From Acidimicrobiia bacterium (GTDB lineage Bacteria; Actinomycetota; Acidimicrobiia; Acidimicrobiales; Bin134), in the NCBI GenBank assembly GCA_009842675.1, contig VYEX01000059.1:1-33010 (forward strand): a stretch of DNA of 33,010 bases, read 5' to 3'. Below the pieces are notes generated by a model. It did not search any database. It was given only the letters and a program-made list of their open reading frames with translations, and had not been told where the DNA came from. The translations under genes were made by a program, and so were the position numbers. Every line of letters starts with the position of its first letter. Position 1 is the stretch's first letter. Of the stretch, positions 17,771-26,171 are shown one piece after another.

Positions 17771-19180
17771 TCAGCCGCAGGGGGGATTGTCCCTGCTGAA
17801 GCTGCCCTTGGCGATGTACTCGTCGCGGTCGAAGCCGAGGGTGCCATTCACCTGGGGCAGGGTGTCGATGGTGACCTGGGCACCGTCTTGCACCTCTCGC
17901 AGATAGATGTCCACTACCGCTTGGCGGTTGTCGTCGAGATAGACGGGGCCGATCGGCGTGTCCCACCTCAGTTCGGCAAGAGCCGCTTGGAAGGCCTGGC
18001 TGCCGTCAGTGAGGTCCCCGCCTACCGCTTCAAGGGCTGCCAGAGCCGACTTGGTCGCCACGTAGTAGTAGACGTTGAAGATGTTGGGCGTCTGACCGGG
18101 AAACACCTCGTCAAGCCGGGCGGCAAAGGCGTCGAAGTCGGCCAAGCCGGAATCGTCCACCACCGGCCCCGACGAGATCAGGCCCTCGGCGCGGTCGCCC
18201 AGCTCGGTGAGGACGGACTGGTCCACCGCTGTTGGACCGGCGATGAGCGGGATCACCTGTCCGGTGAAGTCGTCGTATTGCTTGACGAAGTTGATGGCGT
18301 CGGTGCCCCCCATGGCGAAGAACACGGCGTCCACGTCGTCGGGGATTTGAGCGATGAACGACGAGTAGTCCTGTGTGCCCAGCGGCACCCAGATCCGGTC
18401 GGTCACCGTCCCTCCCGCGGCGCAGAACTCGGTGAGCACAGCACCCACCTGGTCGTAGGGATATGAGTAGTCCTCGGCGATCGTGGCGATGCGGCGATGG
18501 CCGAGCTCCTCGTAGGCATAGGTGCCCACGCCATAGCTCCACATGGCGCCGTCAGCGCCGAACCGGAACACGTTGGGCGCCGGATCACGCAGGGTCAGGT
18601 CCTGGGAAGCGGAAGTTCCGTTGACCAGAGTCACTTCCGGTATGTCGCGGATGTAGTCCTTCAGCGCTAGGCCTTCGTCGCCCGAGAGCGGGCCGATGAT
18701 GATGTCGGCGTTGTCCTGCTCGACCATCTTGCGGGTGGCTTCCACCGCCACATCGGGCGTGGCATCCGACCCCTCGATCACCAGGCGGATGGGCACGCCG
18801 GCCACAGAGGCGCCGGAGACGCCGTCTCGGGTACCGCTGCCGTCGAGCTGGCCGCCCCATTCCAGCAGCGCCAGCTTCACTCCGTGCATGGAGAAATCTC
18901 CGAGACCGGCAAAGGGTCCGTCGAGGGTGGAGATCGCACCGATGGTGATCTCCTCGGTCCTCGGTGCCGGCTCGCTGACCTCTTCGGCGGGCTCCGCGGT
19001 GGCCGCTGGTTCGCTGGCGGGGGCAGCCGTGGCCGCGGCGGTGGCCGCGGCTGTCGCCTGCACAGCCGGCAAGGGGTCATCGGCGCTGTCGTCATCGTTG
19101 CCGCAGGCCGCGATGACGAGGCAGAAGACTGCCAGGAAGGTCACAAGCCGCCGGAACGGCTTGAAATTGCGTGGTCGCAT
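17771..19180 (-). CDS. ABC transporter substrate-binding lipoprotein, LivK-like
   Basis: The extracytoplasmic receptor of the importer. ATG at 19180 has AAGGAA about 7 bases upstream. It starts a lipoprotein signal peptide: basic MRPRNFKPFRR, a hydrophobic core, and the lipobox LVIAAC with Cys26. An Ala/Thr/Glu/Pro-rich linker (about residues 40-75) precedes the mature type I periplasmic-binding domain, which opens ITIGAISTLDGPFAGLG. Later segments such as ADIIIGPLSGDEG and NVYYYVATKSALAALEAVGG fit amide/branched-chain amino-acid receptors. About 469 residues. An open frame continues upstream into livM but has no signal-peptide logic. The ligand is not predictable from motifs. Confidence 0.92.
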   Translation of the reverse strand: MRPRNFKPFRRLVTFLAVFCLVIAACGNDDDSADDPLPAVQATAAATAAATAAPASEPAATAEPAEEVSEPAPRTEEITIGAISTLDGPFAGLGDFSMHGVKLALLEWGGQLDGSGTRDGVSGASVAGVPIRLVIEGSDATPDVAVEATRKMVEQDNADIIIGPLSGDEGLALKDYIRDIPEVTLVNGTSASQDLTLRDPAPNVFRFGADGAMWSYGVGTYAYEELGHRRIATIAEDYSYPYDQVGAVLTEFCAAGGTVTDRIWVPLGTQDYSSFIAQIPDDVDAVFFAMGGTDAINFVKQYDDFTGQVIPLIAGPTAVDQSVLTELGDRAEGLISSGPVVDDSGLADFDAFAARLDEVFPGQTPNIFNVYYYVATKSALAALEAVGGDLTDGSQAFQAALAELRWDTPIGPVYLDDNRQAVVDIYLREVQDGAQVTIDTLPQVNGTLGFDRDEYIAKGSFSRDNPPCG

Positions 19181-19254
19181 GGTGGTATTCCTTTCGTTGG
19201 TTGGGGTCGCGGCAGAGCGCTGGAGACCCGGTTTGCACGAGCCGGCGGTCATGT

Positions 19255-20277
19255 TCAGACCACCGCCTCTTTTTCGGAGGCCAGGCGCTGGCCGCCGAAA
19301 AACTTGAGCGCTTTGTGCGCTTGCGATTTTGCGTTGATGAATATGCCGAGCAGGCCGTGACGGGAGATGAGCACGATCACCATGAAAACAGCGCCGACCA
19401 GGGTCTCGGTGCGGTTGGTGAACTCGTTGGCGTAATTGCGAAGCAGGGTGACCACGAGCGCTCCAAGGAACGCCCCCTCCAGGTGGATCGTGCCGCCTAT
19501 GGTCACCACGATGAGGAGTTCGATGATCCGGGTGAGGTCGATCGACCCCGGCGAGATCGCCCCGTTGTACCAAACCGAAATGACGCCTCCGATGCCCGCG
19601 GAGAAACCGGCCACCGCGAAGGCGGAGACGGTGGTGGCCGCCGTGCTGTAGCCCAGGGCTTGGAGCCTCCTTCTGTTGTCACGCAACCCTCGATAAGCCA
19701 GCCCAGCCGGGGTCCGGGTCACGAAGCGCAGCAAGGCCACCACCGCCACGGCGGCCACCGCGGTCACGTAGAACAGGGGTTCGCGCTCGCCGAGGTCGGC
19801 GCCCAAGATGATCGGAGCGTCGAACCCGTTGAACCCGGTGTGCCCTCTGGTGATCGGCTGGTACTGCTGGGCGAAGAAGAAGCCGAACACGCCTATAGCC
19901 AGGGTGAGCATCATCAGGTAGAGGCCAGACGAGCGCTGGCTGATGACGCCGATGACGAGCCCCGACACGGGGCCGGCGAAAGCGGCGGCGGCCACCGCGG
20001 CCCAGATGCTGAGGCCGTGGTCGAGCACGAGAATGGCCATGAGATAGCCCGAGGTGCCGAACACCGCCGTCTGCGCCAGCGATATCAGCCCGGCCTGTCC
20101 GATCAGAAACGCCAGGCTGGTGCCGGCAATCCCCAGCCAGAGAGACTTGATCACGATTTGGAGGAGGACGAAGTCTGACACCAGAGCGGGAGTGGCCGCG
20201 ATAGCCGCCCCCAGCAGCAGCAAAAGGGCGCAGCTGGCCAACAAGCGGCCGGACGCGGAGTGCCTAAGCGCTTGCAT
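19255..20277 (-). CDS. livM: ABC transporter permease, LivM-like
   Basis: An integral membrane permease of the Liv/HAAT importer, 340 residues. Multiple hydrophobic helices run from the N-terminus (LLASCALLLLLGAAIAA) to the C-terminus. Hallmark segments are the LAQTAVFGTSGYLMA region near residue 70 and GGTIHLEGAFLGALVVTLLR near residue 260, containing the EAA-like loop that contacts the ATPases. Its start overlaps livH by 14 bp. Downstream, 74 bp separate it from the binding-protein gene. Confidence 0.93.
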   Translation of the reverse strand: MQALRHSASGRLLASCALLLLLGAAIAATPALVSDFVLLQIVIKSLWLGIAGTSLAFLIGQAGLISLAQTAVFGTSGYLMAILVLDHGLSIWAAVAAAAFAGPVSGLVIGVISQRSSGLYLMMLTLAIGVFGFFFAQQYQPITRGHTGFNGFDAPIILGADLGEREPLFYVTAVAAVAVVALLRFVTRTPAGLAYRGLRDNRRRLQALGYSTAATTVSAFAVAGFSAGIGGVISVWYNGAISPGSIDLTRIIELLIVVTIGGTIHLEGAFLGALVVTLLRNYANEFTNRTETLVGAVFMVIVLISRHGLLGIFINAKSQAHKALKFFGGQRLASEKEAVV

Positions 20278-21316
20278 CAGCAGCCCCTCCCATCAGGCCG
20301 TGCGGGCGCAGCACCAAAATGGCGGTGAGCATGCCGAAGGTGATCAGCACGCTCAGCACCGGGTGGTGCGTTTGGGCGAAGGCCTCGACTAGGCCCACGA
20401 TGACCGATGCGGCCCCGGCCCCCCTCAGGCTGCCCAGGCCGCCGGCGATCACCACGATGAGCGAGGCCAGCAGGATGCGGTTGTCCTCGCCTTGAGCCAA
20501 CGACAGATAGGTGCCGCCTGCGGCGCCTGCGATCCCGGCGAGCGCTCCGGCCAGCGCGAATACCGAGGCGAGTACCAGCGGCACGCGGATGCCGAGGACG
20601 GACACCATTTCGGGGTCGTCCACCCCGGCTCGGATCAGCATTCCGAGCCTCGTCTTGTAGAGCAGCACCCACAGCAACAAGCCCGCCAACAAGGCGAGCG
20701 CCACCACTGCCAGCCTGAACTTGGGATACAGCAGGGTCGATCCCGGCAGGTCGATGGAGCCGGTCAGAAATGAGGGCGGGTCGAGATCGGTCGGTATCCC
20801 GCCCCAGGTGGCCAGAACCTGGTCGGCGATGACGATGGTCGCGCCCAGGGTGAGCATCGTCTCGCGCAGCCCGTCGCCGCGCAGCAGCCGCAGAACAAGG
20901 TACAGCACAACGCTGACGCCCCCGGCGAACAGGGCGCCCAGCAGCGCAGCCAGAAACCAATTGCCGGTTGTCCTCTGCACGGAGAGGGCTCCGTAGCCCC
21001 CGAGGAGGTAGATGCCCCCATGGGCCAGGTTCGTCACTCGGGCCAGCCCGAACACGAGCGTGAACCCGCTGGCCATGAGAAAGTACAACCCGGCGGCGGT
21101 CAGCCCGTTTAGAAGCACGAGCAGCGACCGGTCGCCGATCTCAACCGATTTCGACACCGCGTAGTAGGCCAACAACGCGGCCACACCCACTCCGAGTGCC
21201 CTTCGGGCCATGGAGTGCTGCGAAAACCTCGAAAGCCGGCCCCACACGAGGGCTGCGTTGAAATCAGGCTGCAGCGGCCCGTCGGCCGATGCGGCTGGCA
21301 CGGAGGAACGGTGCAT
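20264..21316 (-). CDS. livH: ABC transporter permease, LivH-like
   Basis: The second permease, about 350 residues. The conserved region GLYFLMASGFTLVFGLARVTNLAHGGIYLLGGYGA is diagnostic for LivH, and the C-terminal GGLGSLRGAGAASVIVGLVEAF is the ATPase-contact loop. I chose ATG at 21316 because GGGGAG lies 7 bases upstream. A TTG two codons earlier (21322) would sit too close to it. The gene lies 15 bp after the ThDP-enzyme gene and overlaps livM by 14 bp. An N-terminal extension of about 45 residues before the first helix is unusual but small. Confidence 0.92.
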   Translation of the reverse strand: MHRSSVPAASADGPLQPDFNAALVWGRLSRFSQHSMARRALGVGVAALLAYYAVSKSVEIGDRSLLVLLNGLTAAGLYFLMASGFTLVFGLARVTNLAHGGIYLLGGYGALSVQRTTGNWFLAALLGALFAGGVSVVLYLVLRLLRGDGLRETMLTLGATIVIADQVLATWGGIPTDLDPPSFLTGSIDLPGSTLLYPKFRLAVVALALLAGLLLWVLLYKTRLGMLIRAGVDDPEMVSVLGIRVPLVLASVFALAGALAGIAGAAGGTYLSLAQGEDNRILLASLIVVIAGGLGSLRGAGAASVIVGLVEAFAQTHHPVLSVLITFGMLTAILVLRPHGLMGGAADASA

Positions 21317-21331
21317 GGGCAAGCTCCCCGT

Positions 21332-23131
21332 TTAGAGGTGCTGCTCCTCGGTCAGGGCCGCGGCATAGTCGGCAAGGTGCTCCTCGGAGGCAGTAGGCAG
21401 CAGAGGGAAGTCCCACCATCCGACAACCTCGGCGGCCGCTATCGAGTTGTCCCTGGTGATCATGGTCTCGACCACCGCAGGCTCCCCGCACTGGATGGCC
21501 CTTTGGAGTACCGAGTGGAGGTTCTCCGGTGAGGCGACCTTCCACGTTTGTCCGATGCCGAAGGTCTTGGCCATCTCGGCGAACTCCACCGAGTACTCCT
21601 CGCCGGTGACCCGGTTGAACTCCGAGCCGACCTGGCGACTCATGAGGTTGACCTGGCCGTCGCGGATGGATATGAAACCCTTGTTGTTCAACACCACGAA
21701 GACGACGGGGATGTCGTAGACCACGCACATGGCCAGTTCTTGCATGGTCATCATGAAGTCGCCGTCGCCCACGATGCAGACCACTGGCGTGTCGGGCTTG
21801 GCCATCTTGGCCCCAATGGCCGCGGGGACCGCGAACCCCATGGGCGAGAAGCTGCCCGAGGTGATGTGGGTGCGGGGTTCGTAGATAGGGAACGCCTGTT
21901 TGGTGGACGATTGCGGATGACCTGAGCCGACGGTGACGATCCCGTTGCGGGGCAGCACCCGGCGTAGTTCGCTCAGCACCCTGAGCATGGTCATGGGAGA
22001 GCCCTGATAGTCGCGCCTGCGGCTCAAGTCCTGTTCCCATTGCGCCTTGAGGCCGGCCAGCTCGTCGAGATAGCCCGCCCTTCTTCTCAGTGCCCGGTCG
22101 GCGTCTGTCTGGGAGGTGGCAGCGAGCAAGTCGGCCAGCGCCGACTTGACGTCGGCCACGATCCCAACTTCAGCGGGATAGTTCTTGCCGATCTCCGTCG
22201 GGTCAATGTCCACCTGGATGAGCCGGCCGGGGGGAAGTGAGAAGGTGGCGCCCTTGCGCCACGATGATGAAGACCAGTCGGTGAACTTGCAACCCAGCGA
22301 CAGTACGACATCGGCGCTGGCCGCCAGCTTGTTGCCAGGCAGCGACCCGGGCCAGCCTGCGGTTCCGGCGTTCAAGGCGTGGTCGTCGGAGAGCGCTCCC
22401 TTACCGTTCCAGGTGTAGACGACTGGAATTCCCAGCTTCTCGGCCAGCGATGCCAGATCCAAAGAAGCGTCGGACATCACCGCACCTCCGCCGGCCACGA
22501 TGCAGGGCCGCTCGGCTTCCACGAGCATCTGGCATGCAGTCCCAATTGCGTCTTCGTCGGCGCGCTGGAGACCGAGGGGCAGGCGCGGCTTGAGGTCGGC
22601 GACGCTCACATCAGCCTGCTCGACTTGGACGTCGAGCGGGATCTCGATGTGGACTGGCCCTCGCCGCCCCGAGAGCATGGCGTTGAAGGCCCGGTGCATG
22701 AGGAACGGGGCTTCGATGGCCTTGACCATCTCGAAGCTGCGCTTGGTGATGGGCGCGGTCACCGAGTGGAAAGGGAACCGGTCGAGCCCCTGCATGACGC
22801 CGTGGCTGCGCATATGGGTGGCAACCGAGCCCGTCAGGAGCAACAGCGAGGTGGAATCGGCTTGGGCAGTGGCGAGACCGATTACCGTGTTAGCGGCGCC
22901 GGGGCCGATGGATGTTGTGGCAGCGATCGGCTGGCCGGTCACCCGGTAGTGGGCGTCCGCGATGTGTACTGCCGACTGCTCGTGGAACACCTGCACGAAC
23001 GGGAGCCGGCAATTGTCGTCCAAGAAGGCGTCGAGCAGACTCCAATTGCCGTGACCGGGCAATCCGGTCACGTAGGGCACCCCGTAGGCCTTGAGCGCGC
23101 TGGCAATTATCTGTCCTGCGGTTTGCATCAT
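21332..23131 (-). CDS. thiamine diphosphate-dependent enzyme (acetolactate synthase-like), substrate unknown
   Basis: The 599-residue protein has the three-domain ThDP fold of the acetolactate synthase/pyruvate oxidase group. The Pyr domain carries the catalytic Glu51 in VFHEQSA. The PP domain has the ThDP-Mg motif GDGDF (455-459) ending in NN (482-483), followed by GFISIRDGQ. Unlike glyoxylate carboligase, the catalytic Glu is present. No FAD or small-subunit feature stands out. It is not clearly IlvB, since no ilvN or ilvC gene is nearby, and it does not look like sulfoacetaldehyde acetyltransferase in its N-terminus. It sits 14 bp after the HisD-like gene and 15 bp before livH, so it probably acts on the imported compound: decarboxylation or C-C cleavage of a 2-oxo acid is the likely reaction type. 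Confidence 0.85.
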   Translation of the reverse strand: MMQTAGQIIASALKAYGVPYVTGLPGHGNWSLLDAFLDDNCRLPFVQVFHEQSAVHIADAHYRVTGQPIAATTSIGPGAANTVIGLATAQADSTSLLLLTGSVATHMRSHGVMQGLDRFPFHSVTAPITKRSFEMVKAIEAPFLMHRAFNAMLSGRRGPVHIEIPLDVQVEQADVSVADLKPRLPLGLQRADEDAIGTACQMLVEAERPCIVAGGGAVMSDASLDLASLAEKLGIPVVYTWNGKGALSDDHALNAGTAGWPGSLPGNKLAASADVVLSLGCKFTDWSSSSWRKGATFSLPPGRLIQVDIDPTEIGKNYPAEVGIVADVKSALADLLAATSQTDADRALRRRAGYLDELAGLKAQWEQDLSRRRDYQGSPMTMLRVLSELRRVLPRNGIVTVGSGHPQSSTKQAFPIYEPRTHITSGSFSPMGFAVPAAIGAKMAKPDTPVVCIVGDGDFMMTMQELAMCVVYDIPVVFVVLNNKGFISIRDGQVNLMSRQVGSEFNRVTGEEYSVEFAEMAKTFGIGQTWKVASPENLHSVLQRAIQCGEPAVVETMITRDNSIAAAEVVGWWDFPLLPTASEEHLADYAAALTEEQHL

Positions 23132-23145
23132 TGCTCCGGTCCCTT

Positions 23146-24489
23146 CTATTGACTTGGCTGATGGGTGACCGCCTGCTTGAGCTGGCGTTCGATCCGAATC
23201 TTGGCGGTGAGCCCGTGGCCGAACATCCCCTCCGCGTCGCTGATCGCCGCGGTGGCCTCGGCGATTGGCATGGCGGGGGCAGTGTTTTCCACGAGCTGAT
23301 ACGTGGGTGTCTTCAAGAAGCTGCCCACCCAGAGCCCGCTAGTAAATCGGGCCGCTCCCCTTGTGGGGAGGACGTGGTTGGTTCCGATGGCCTTATCGCT
23401 GTAGGCGACGGTGGCGTGGGGGCCCAAGAAGATGGTTCCGTAATTTCTGAGTGTGTCGTGCCACCACGGAAGGTCGCGGGCATGGATCTCGAGGTGCTCA
23501 GGCGCCATTTGATCGGAGAAGGCAGCGGCGGCCTCGCGGGTTTCGCAGTACACCACGGCACCGAAATCTCGCCACGATTTCTCCGCTACTTCCGCGGTGG
23601 GATAGCCGCTGGCCAGAATCTCTTCGACTTTCGCGATCGTCTGCTCGCCGACCTCTCGGCTGAGGGTGACTAAGACAGCAGGGCTGTCCACGCCGTGTTC
23701 GGCTTGTCCGAGCAGGTCGTAGGCCAAGAGCGTGCAGTCGGCGGAATCGTCGGCGATCAGGAGTATCTCGGTGGGACCGGCGAGAAGGTCGATCCCGACC
23801 ATTCCGAAGAGCTGCCGTTTGGCCTCGGCCACATACGCATTGCCTGCTCCGCACACAAGGTCGACCGGAGGCCCGAAGCCGTCTACCCCATAGGCCACGG
23901 CGGCAAGAGCCTGAATGCCGCCGACCGCGTAAATCTCGTCGGCCCCGGCCCGCTCCATTGCGGCGAGCTGGACGGGATGGATGCCGCCGTACTCTGGCTT
24001 GCCAGGGGCGCACGCAACGACACGGCTGACACCTGCCGCTTTGGCCACGGCGATGGTCATAAGCGCTGATGCGATCAGGGGGTAGACGCCGCCGGGCACA
24101 TAGCAGCCGACTGCGCCTACGGGAACAATTCTGTGGCCGAGTCGAACGCCCGGACTGGGGCTGTAATCAAGCGGCTTGAGGCAGTCCTTCTGGGCAGTGG
24201 CGAAGTTCCGGACTTGGTGAAGGGCGAAGTCGATCTGGGTGAGCAAGCCGGGTTCCACTTCTGATAGCGCCTTATGGATGGCGGCGTCTGTCGCCCGGAA
24301 GTCAGGTGGATTCCAGCCGTCGAACTCCTGGCTCCAGTGGCGGACGGCGTCGATGCCGCGCTGGCACACGTCTGTGATCACTTCCCTGACGGCCGCCGAG
24401 ACGTCGGGGTGGTCGCCCACCCGCTGCGGTGCCTTCAGGAATTCCCCCCGGCCATTTTCTGTCGGTGCCACGTTGCTCACTGTTTGCAT
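23146..24489 (-). CDS. histidinol dehydrogenase-family (HisD-like) NAD-dependent dehydrogenase
   Basis: The 447-residue protein keeps the catalytic pieces of HisD: zinc ligands Gln262 and His265 (LLGQAEHG), Asp365 (AYSDKAIG) and His425 (EGMFGHG), the catalytic pair Glu331-His332 in APEHLEI, and His372 in TNHVLPT. HisD-family enzymes oxidise a primary alcohol to a carboxylate in two NAD steps. HpsN does this with 2,3-dihydroxypropane-1-sulfonate. The gene is not with other his genes. It heads a transporter/catabolic operon under a LacI regulator, so a catabolic role is more likely than histidine biosynthesis. ATG at 24489 fits where homology begins; an ATG at 24564 would add 25 residues. No clear Shine-Dalgarno is seen for either start. 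Confidence 0.87.
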   Translation of the reverse strand: MQTVSNVAPTENGRGEFLKAPQRVGDHPDVSAAVREVITDVCQRGIDAVRHWSQEFDGWNPPDFRATDAAIHKALSEVEPGLLTQIDFALHQVRNFATAQKDCLKPLDYSPSPGVRLGHRIVPVGAVGCYVPGGVYPLIASALMTIAVAKAAGVSRVVACAPGKPEYGGIHPVQLAAMERAGADEIYAVGGIQALAAVAYGVDGFGPPVDLVCGAGNAYVAEAKRQLFGMVGIDLLAGPTEILLIADDSADCTLLAYDLLGQAEHGVDSPAVLVTLSREVGEQTIAKVEEILASGYPTAEVAEKSWRDFGAVVYCETREAAAAFSDQMAPEHLEIHARDLPWWHDTLRNYGTIFLGPHATVAYSDKAIGTNHVLPTRGAARFTSGLWVGSFLKTPTYQLVENTAPAMPIAEATAAISDAEGMFGHGLTAKIRIERQLKQAVTHQPSQ

Positions 24490-24496
24490 AGTATGC
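24486..24496. promoter_or_regulatory. near-palindrome at the HisD-like start codon
   Basis: GCATA-G-TATGC is symmetric about one central base and overlaps the start codon of the HisD-like gene. It may be a second regulator site or chance. Weak on its own. Confidence 0.3.
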
Positions 24497-24660
24497 GCAT
24501 TCGTTTGCTCACTGTACGGATAGGGCACAGACAAGTCAAGCGCAGTAAATAAAGTCCTGCACATTTGGGCTATTAGACAAAGTGCCGTCGATTCAGGCCA
24601 GTCCGTTCACTAGGGTCTAATTTGCCCATATCGGCATAATTGTTTGCACACAGATTGCAC

Positions 24661-24674
24661 TTTGATGCATCAAA
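24661..24674. promoter_or_regulatory. perfect 14-bp palindrome, candidate LacI-family operator
   Basis: TTTGATGCATCAAA lies between the divergent HisD-like operon and the lacI-type gene, 43 bp before the regulator start. Size, perfect symmetry and position match LacI-family operators, though these usually have a central CG rather than GC. It is flanked by TTGCAC and TTGCAT. Not proven. Confidence 0.55.
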
Positions 24675-24717
24675 TTGCATGGTGGGAGGACGTTGAGGTT
24701 ATGCTTGAGGGTCGGCT

Positions 24718-25752
24718 ATGAGCGAGCAACGGGATGCCCTTAAGGAGACTTCTTCGAGTCGGGCGTTGAGCCGCGACGTGGCCCTAGCAGCTGGGGTAAG
24801 CCAATCGACCGTCTCGCGGGCGCTGCGCGATGACCCCAGAATCAGTTCAGCTACCCGCGAGCGTGTGCAGCAAGCCGCAGAGCAGCTGGGCTACGTGCCG
24901 AACCGCATGGCCAGGAATCTGCGAGAGCGGCGCAGCCGAGTAGTCGGCGTGATGGTCCAAGACATTGATAATGCGTTCTACCCGCAGCTGCTGGCAGACA
25001 TGCACCAAGAATTGTTTGTGGCAGGCTATGCCTTCACGTTGATTGTGGACCCGCTCCATCTGAGGTCCGACGTAACGAGGCTCAGAAACCTGCTAGATGC
25101 CTCTCTCGACGGCCTCATCATCACCACCGCGACACTCGACAGCGACGCCCCGCAAGCGCTTCACCGGCGAGGCATCCCGATCGTGTTGTCGGTTCGATCT
25201 ATTCCCGGTCTGGAAGTGGACATCGTCGAGTCCGACAATGTCGCAGCAGGCCAGCTGGCAGCTCGCCACCTTGTGAGCCTGGGGCACCGAGACATAGCCG
25301 CCATCATGGGCCCGGAAGTCACCTCCACCACCCAGCATCGAATAGGGGGTGCGAAACAGGTCCCAGGGCTTTCCTTGCCCCCGGAGAGAATCTTCTATGG
25401 CCCCTATTCCCACGAATCAGGCCACGCCCACTGCCGGCGGCTCCTCCAGAGCGACCGGCCTCCCACGGCGATCATGGCCGCCAACGACGTGATCGCAATC
25501 GGCGTCATCGACGCTGCCCGGCAAATGGGCTATTCCATCCCTGACGACATCTCGATAATCGGCTTCGACGACATCCACATGGCTTCTTGGCACTCATTCC
25601 GGCTCACCACTGTGCGCCAAGACACCAAGGCCATCGCCGTGCAGTCGGCAAGGCGGCTGATCGAGCGGATCGAAGACCCCGACGGCCCCGTCACCCACGA
25701 CAAGTACCCGGTGAGTCTCACCATGAGGGCCACAACCGCTCCGCCGAAATGA
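24718..25752 (+). CDS. LacI-family transcriptional regulator
   Basis: The 344-residue protein has the LacI N-terminal helix-turn-helix (about residues 18-39: SRDVALAAGVSQSTVSRALR), the hinge helix (EQLGYVPNRMARNLRERRS) and a periplasmic-binding-like effector domain from residue 75 (VVGVMVQDIDNAFYPQLLADM). Later family segments are AARHLVSLGHRDIAAIMGP, PTAIMAANDVIAIGVIDAARQMGYSIPDDISIIGFDDIHMA and TTVRQD. Such proteins usually repress the adjacent operon until a small molecule, often the substrate or an early intermediate, binds. Divergent placement, with 228 bp to the HisD-like gene and a palindrome between, makes that operon the expected target. Confidence 0.94.
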   Translation: MSEQRDALKETSSSRALSRDVALAAGVSQSTVSRALRDDPRISSATRERVQQAAEQLGYVPNRMARNLRERRSRVVGVMVQDIDNAFYPQLLADMHQELFVAGYAFTLIVDPLHLRSDVTRLRNLLDASLDGLIITTATLDSDAPQALHRRGIPIVLSVRSIPGLEVDIVESDNVAAGQLAARHLVSLGHRDIAAIMGPEVTSTTQHRIGGAKQVPGLSLPPERIFYGPYSHESGHAHCRRLLQSDRPPTAIMAANDVIAIGVIDAARQMGYSIPDDISIIGFDDIHMASWHSFRLTTVRQDTKAIAVQSARRLIERIEDPDGPVTHDKYPVSLTMRATTAPPK

Positions 25753-25798
25753 CAGCGCCCCGCCACGTCTCCGATTGGTACCCGACATTGCCGTCCAC

Positions 25799-25990
25799 CT
25801 AGTCGGGGAGCGGATCTTCGCGGTCGGCGGCCCTTACGGCGTAGAAGAAGATCATGGCGGGGGCCAAGACGAGGGAGCCGCCGACGTTTCCGGGCTGCTG
25901 CTTCCATCGCCGGTCCGGAGGCCGATTACCAACACCGCCGTTTCCGGCCTGTTGGTGGAGAGCTGAAGGAGAACCGCATCCCCGCCCCGT
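25799..25990 (-). pseudogene. possible C-terminal gene remnant
   Basis: One minus-strand frame reads without stops for 63 codons and ends in GSLVLAPAMIFFYAVRAA followed by DREDPLPD, resembling a membrane segment with a polar tail. It contains two similar motifs, QQAGNGGVG and QQPGNVGGS. No start codon with a ribosome-binding site is seen, so it looks like the cut-off end of a gene. The family is not recognised and the frame may be fortuitous. Confidence 0.25.
25929..25955. repeat. 27-bp inverted repeat
   Basis: CCAACA (25929-25934) pairs with TGTTGG (25950-25955), with an inner CCG/CGG stem closing a TTTC loop (GAAA on the minus strand). There is no T-tract, so it could be a mobile-element palindrome, a weak terminator, or a by-product of the overlapping frame. 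Confidence 0.35.
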
Positions 25991-26171
25991 CGCAAAGAGC
26001 GAGAAGGTGAGATCCGCCTCGAATCACCCGAGTAACCTGCGGCAAGCTCATGGAGGGGTACGGACACAGTGCCCGACTCGTCACTACGCAGCTTCTGGTA
26101 TCCCATTCGATCCGAGGTGGGAGACCGGCGTCAACGTCACCGAGTACCGGCGACTCTAGGTGTGGACACCC

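Larger units (their letters stand above)
25753..26171. other. 419-bp gap between the LacI gene and the HEPN gene
   Basis: No complete gene is visible. It holds a minus-strand frame ending at 25799 and a hairpin at 25929-25955, described separately. The rest (25,991-26,171) shows nothing I recognise. Confidence 0.55.

Noticed and set aside
21332..23131. Annotation as IlvB or sulfoacetaldehyde acetyltransferase (Xsc)
   Set aside because: No ilvN/ilvC neighbours, and the N-terminal region does not look like Xsc. The substrate is left open.
23146..24489. Annotation as biosynthetic histidinol dehydrogenase (hisD)
   Set aside because: Catalytic residues match the family, but no other his gene is near and the gene heads a transporter operon with a LacI regulator. 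A catabolic paralogue is more likely.
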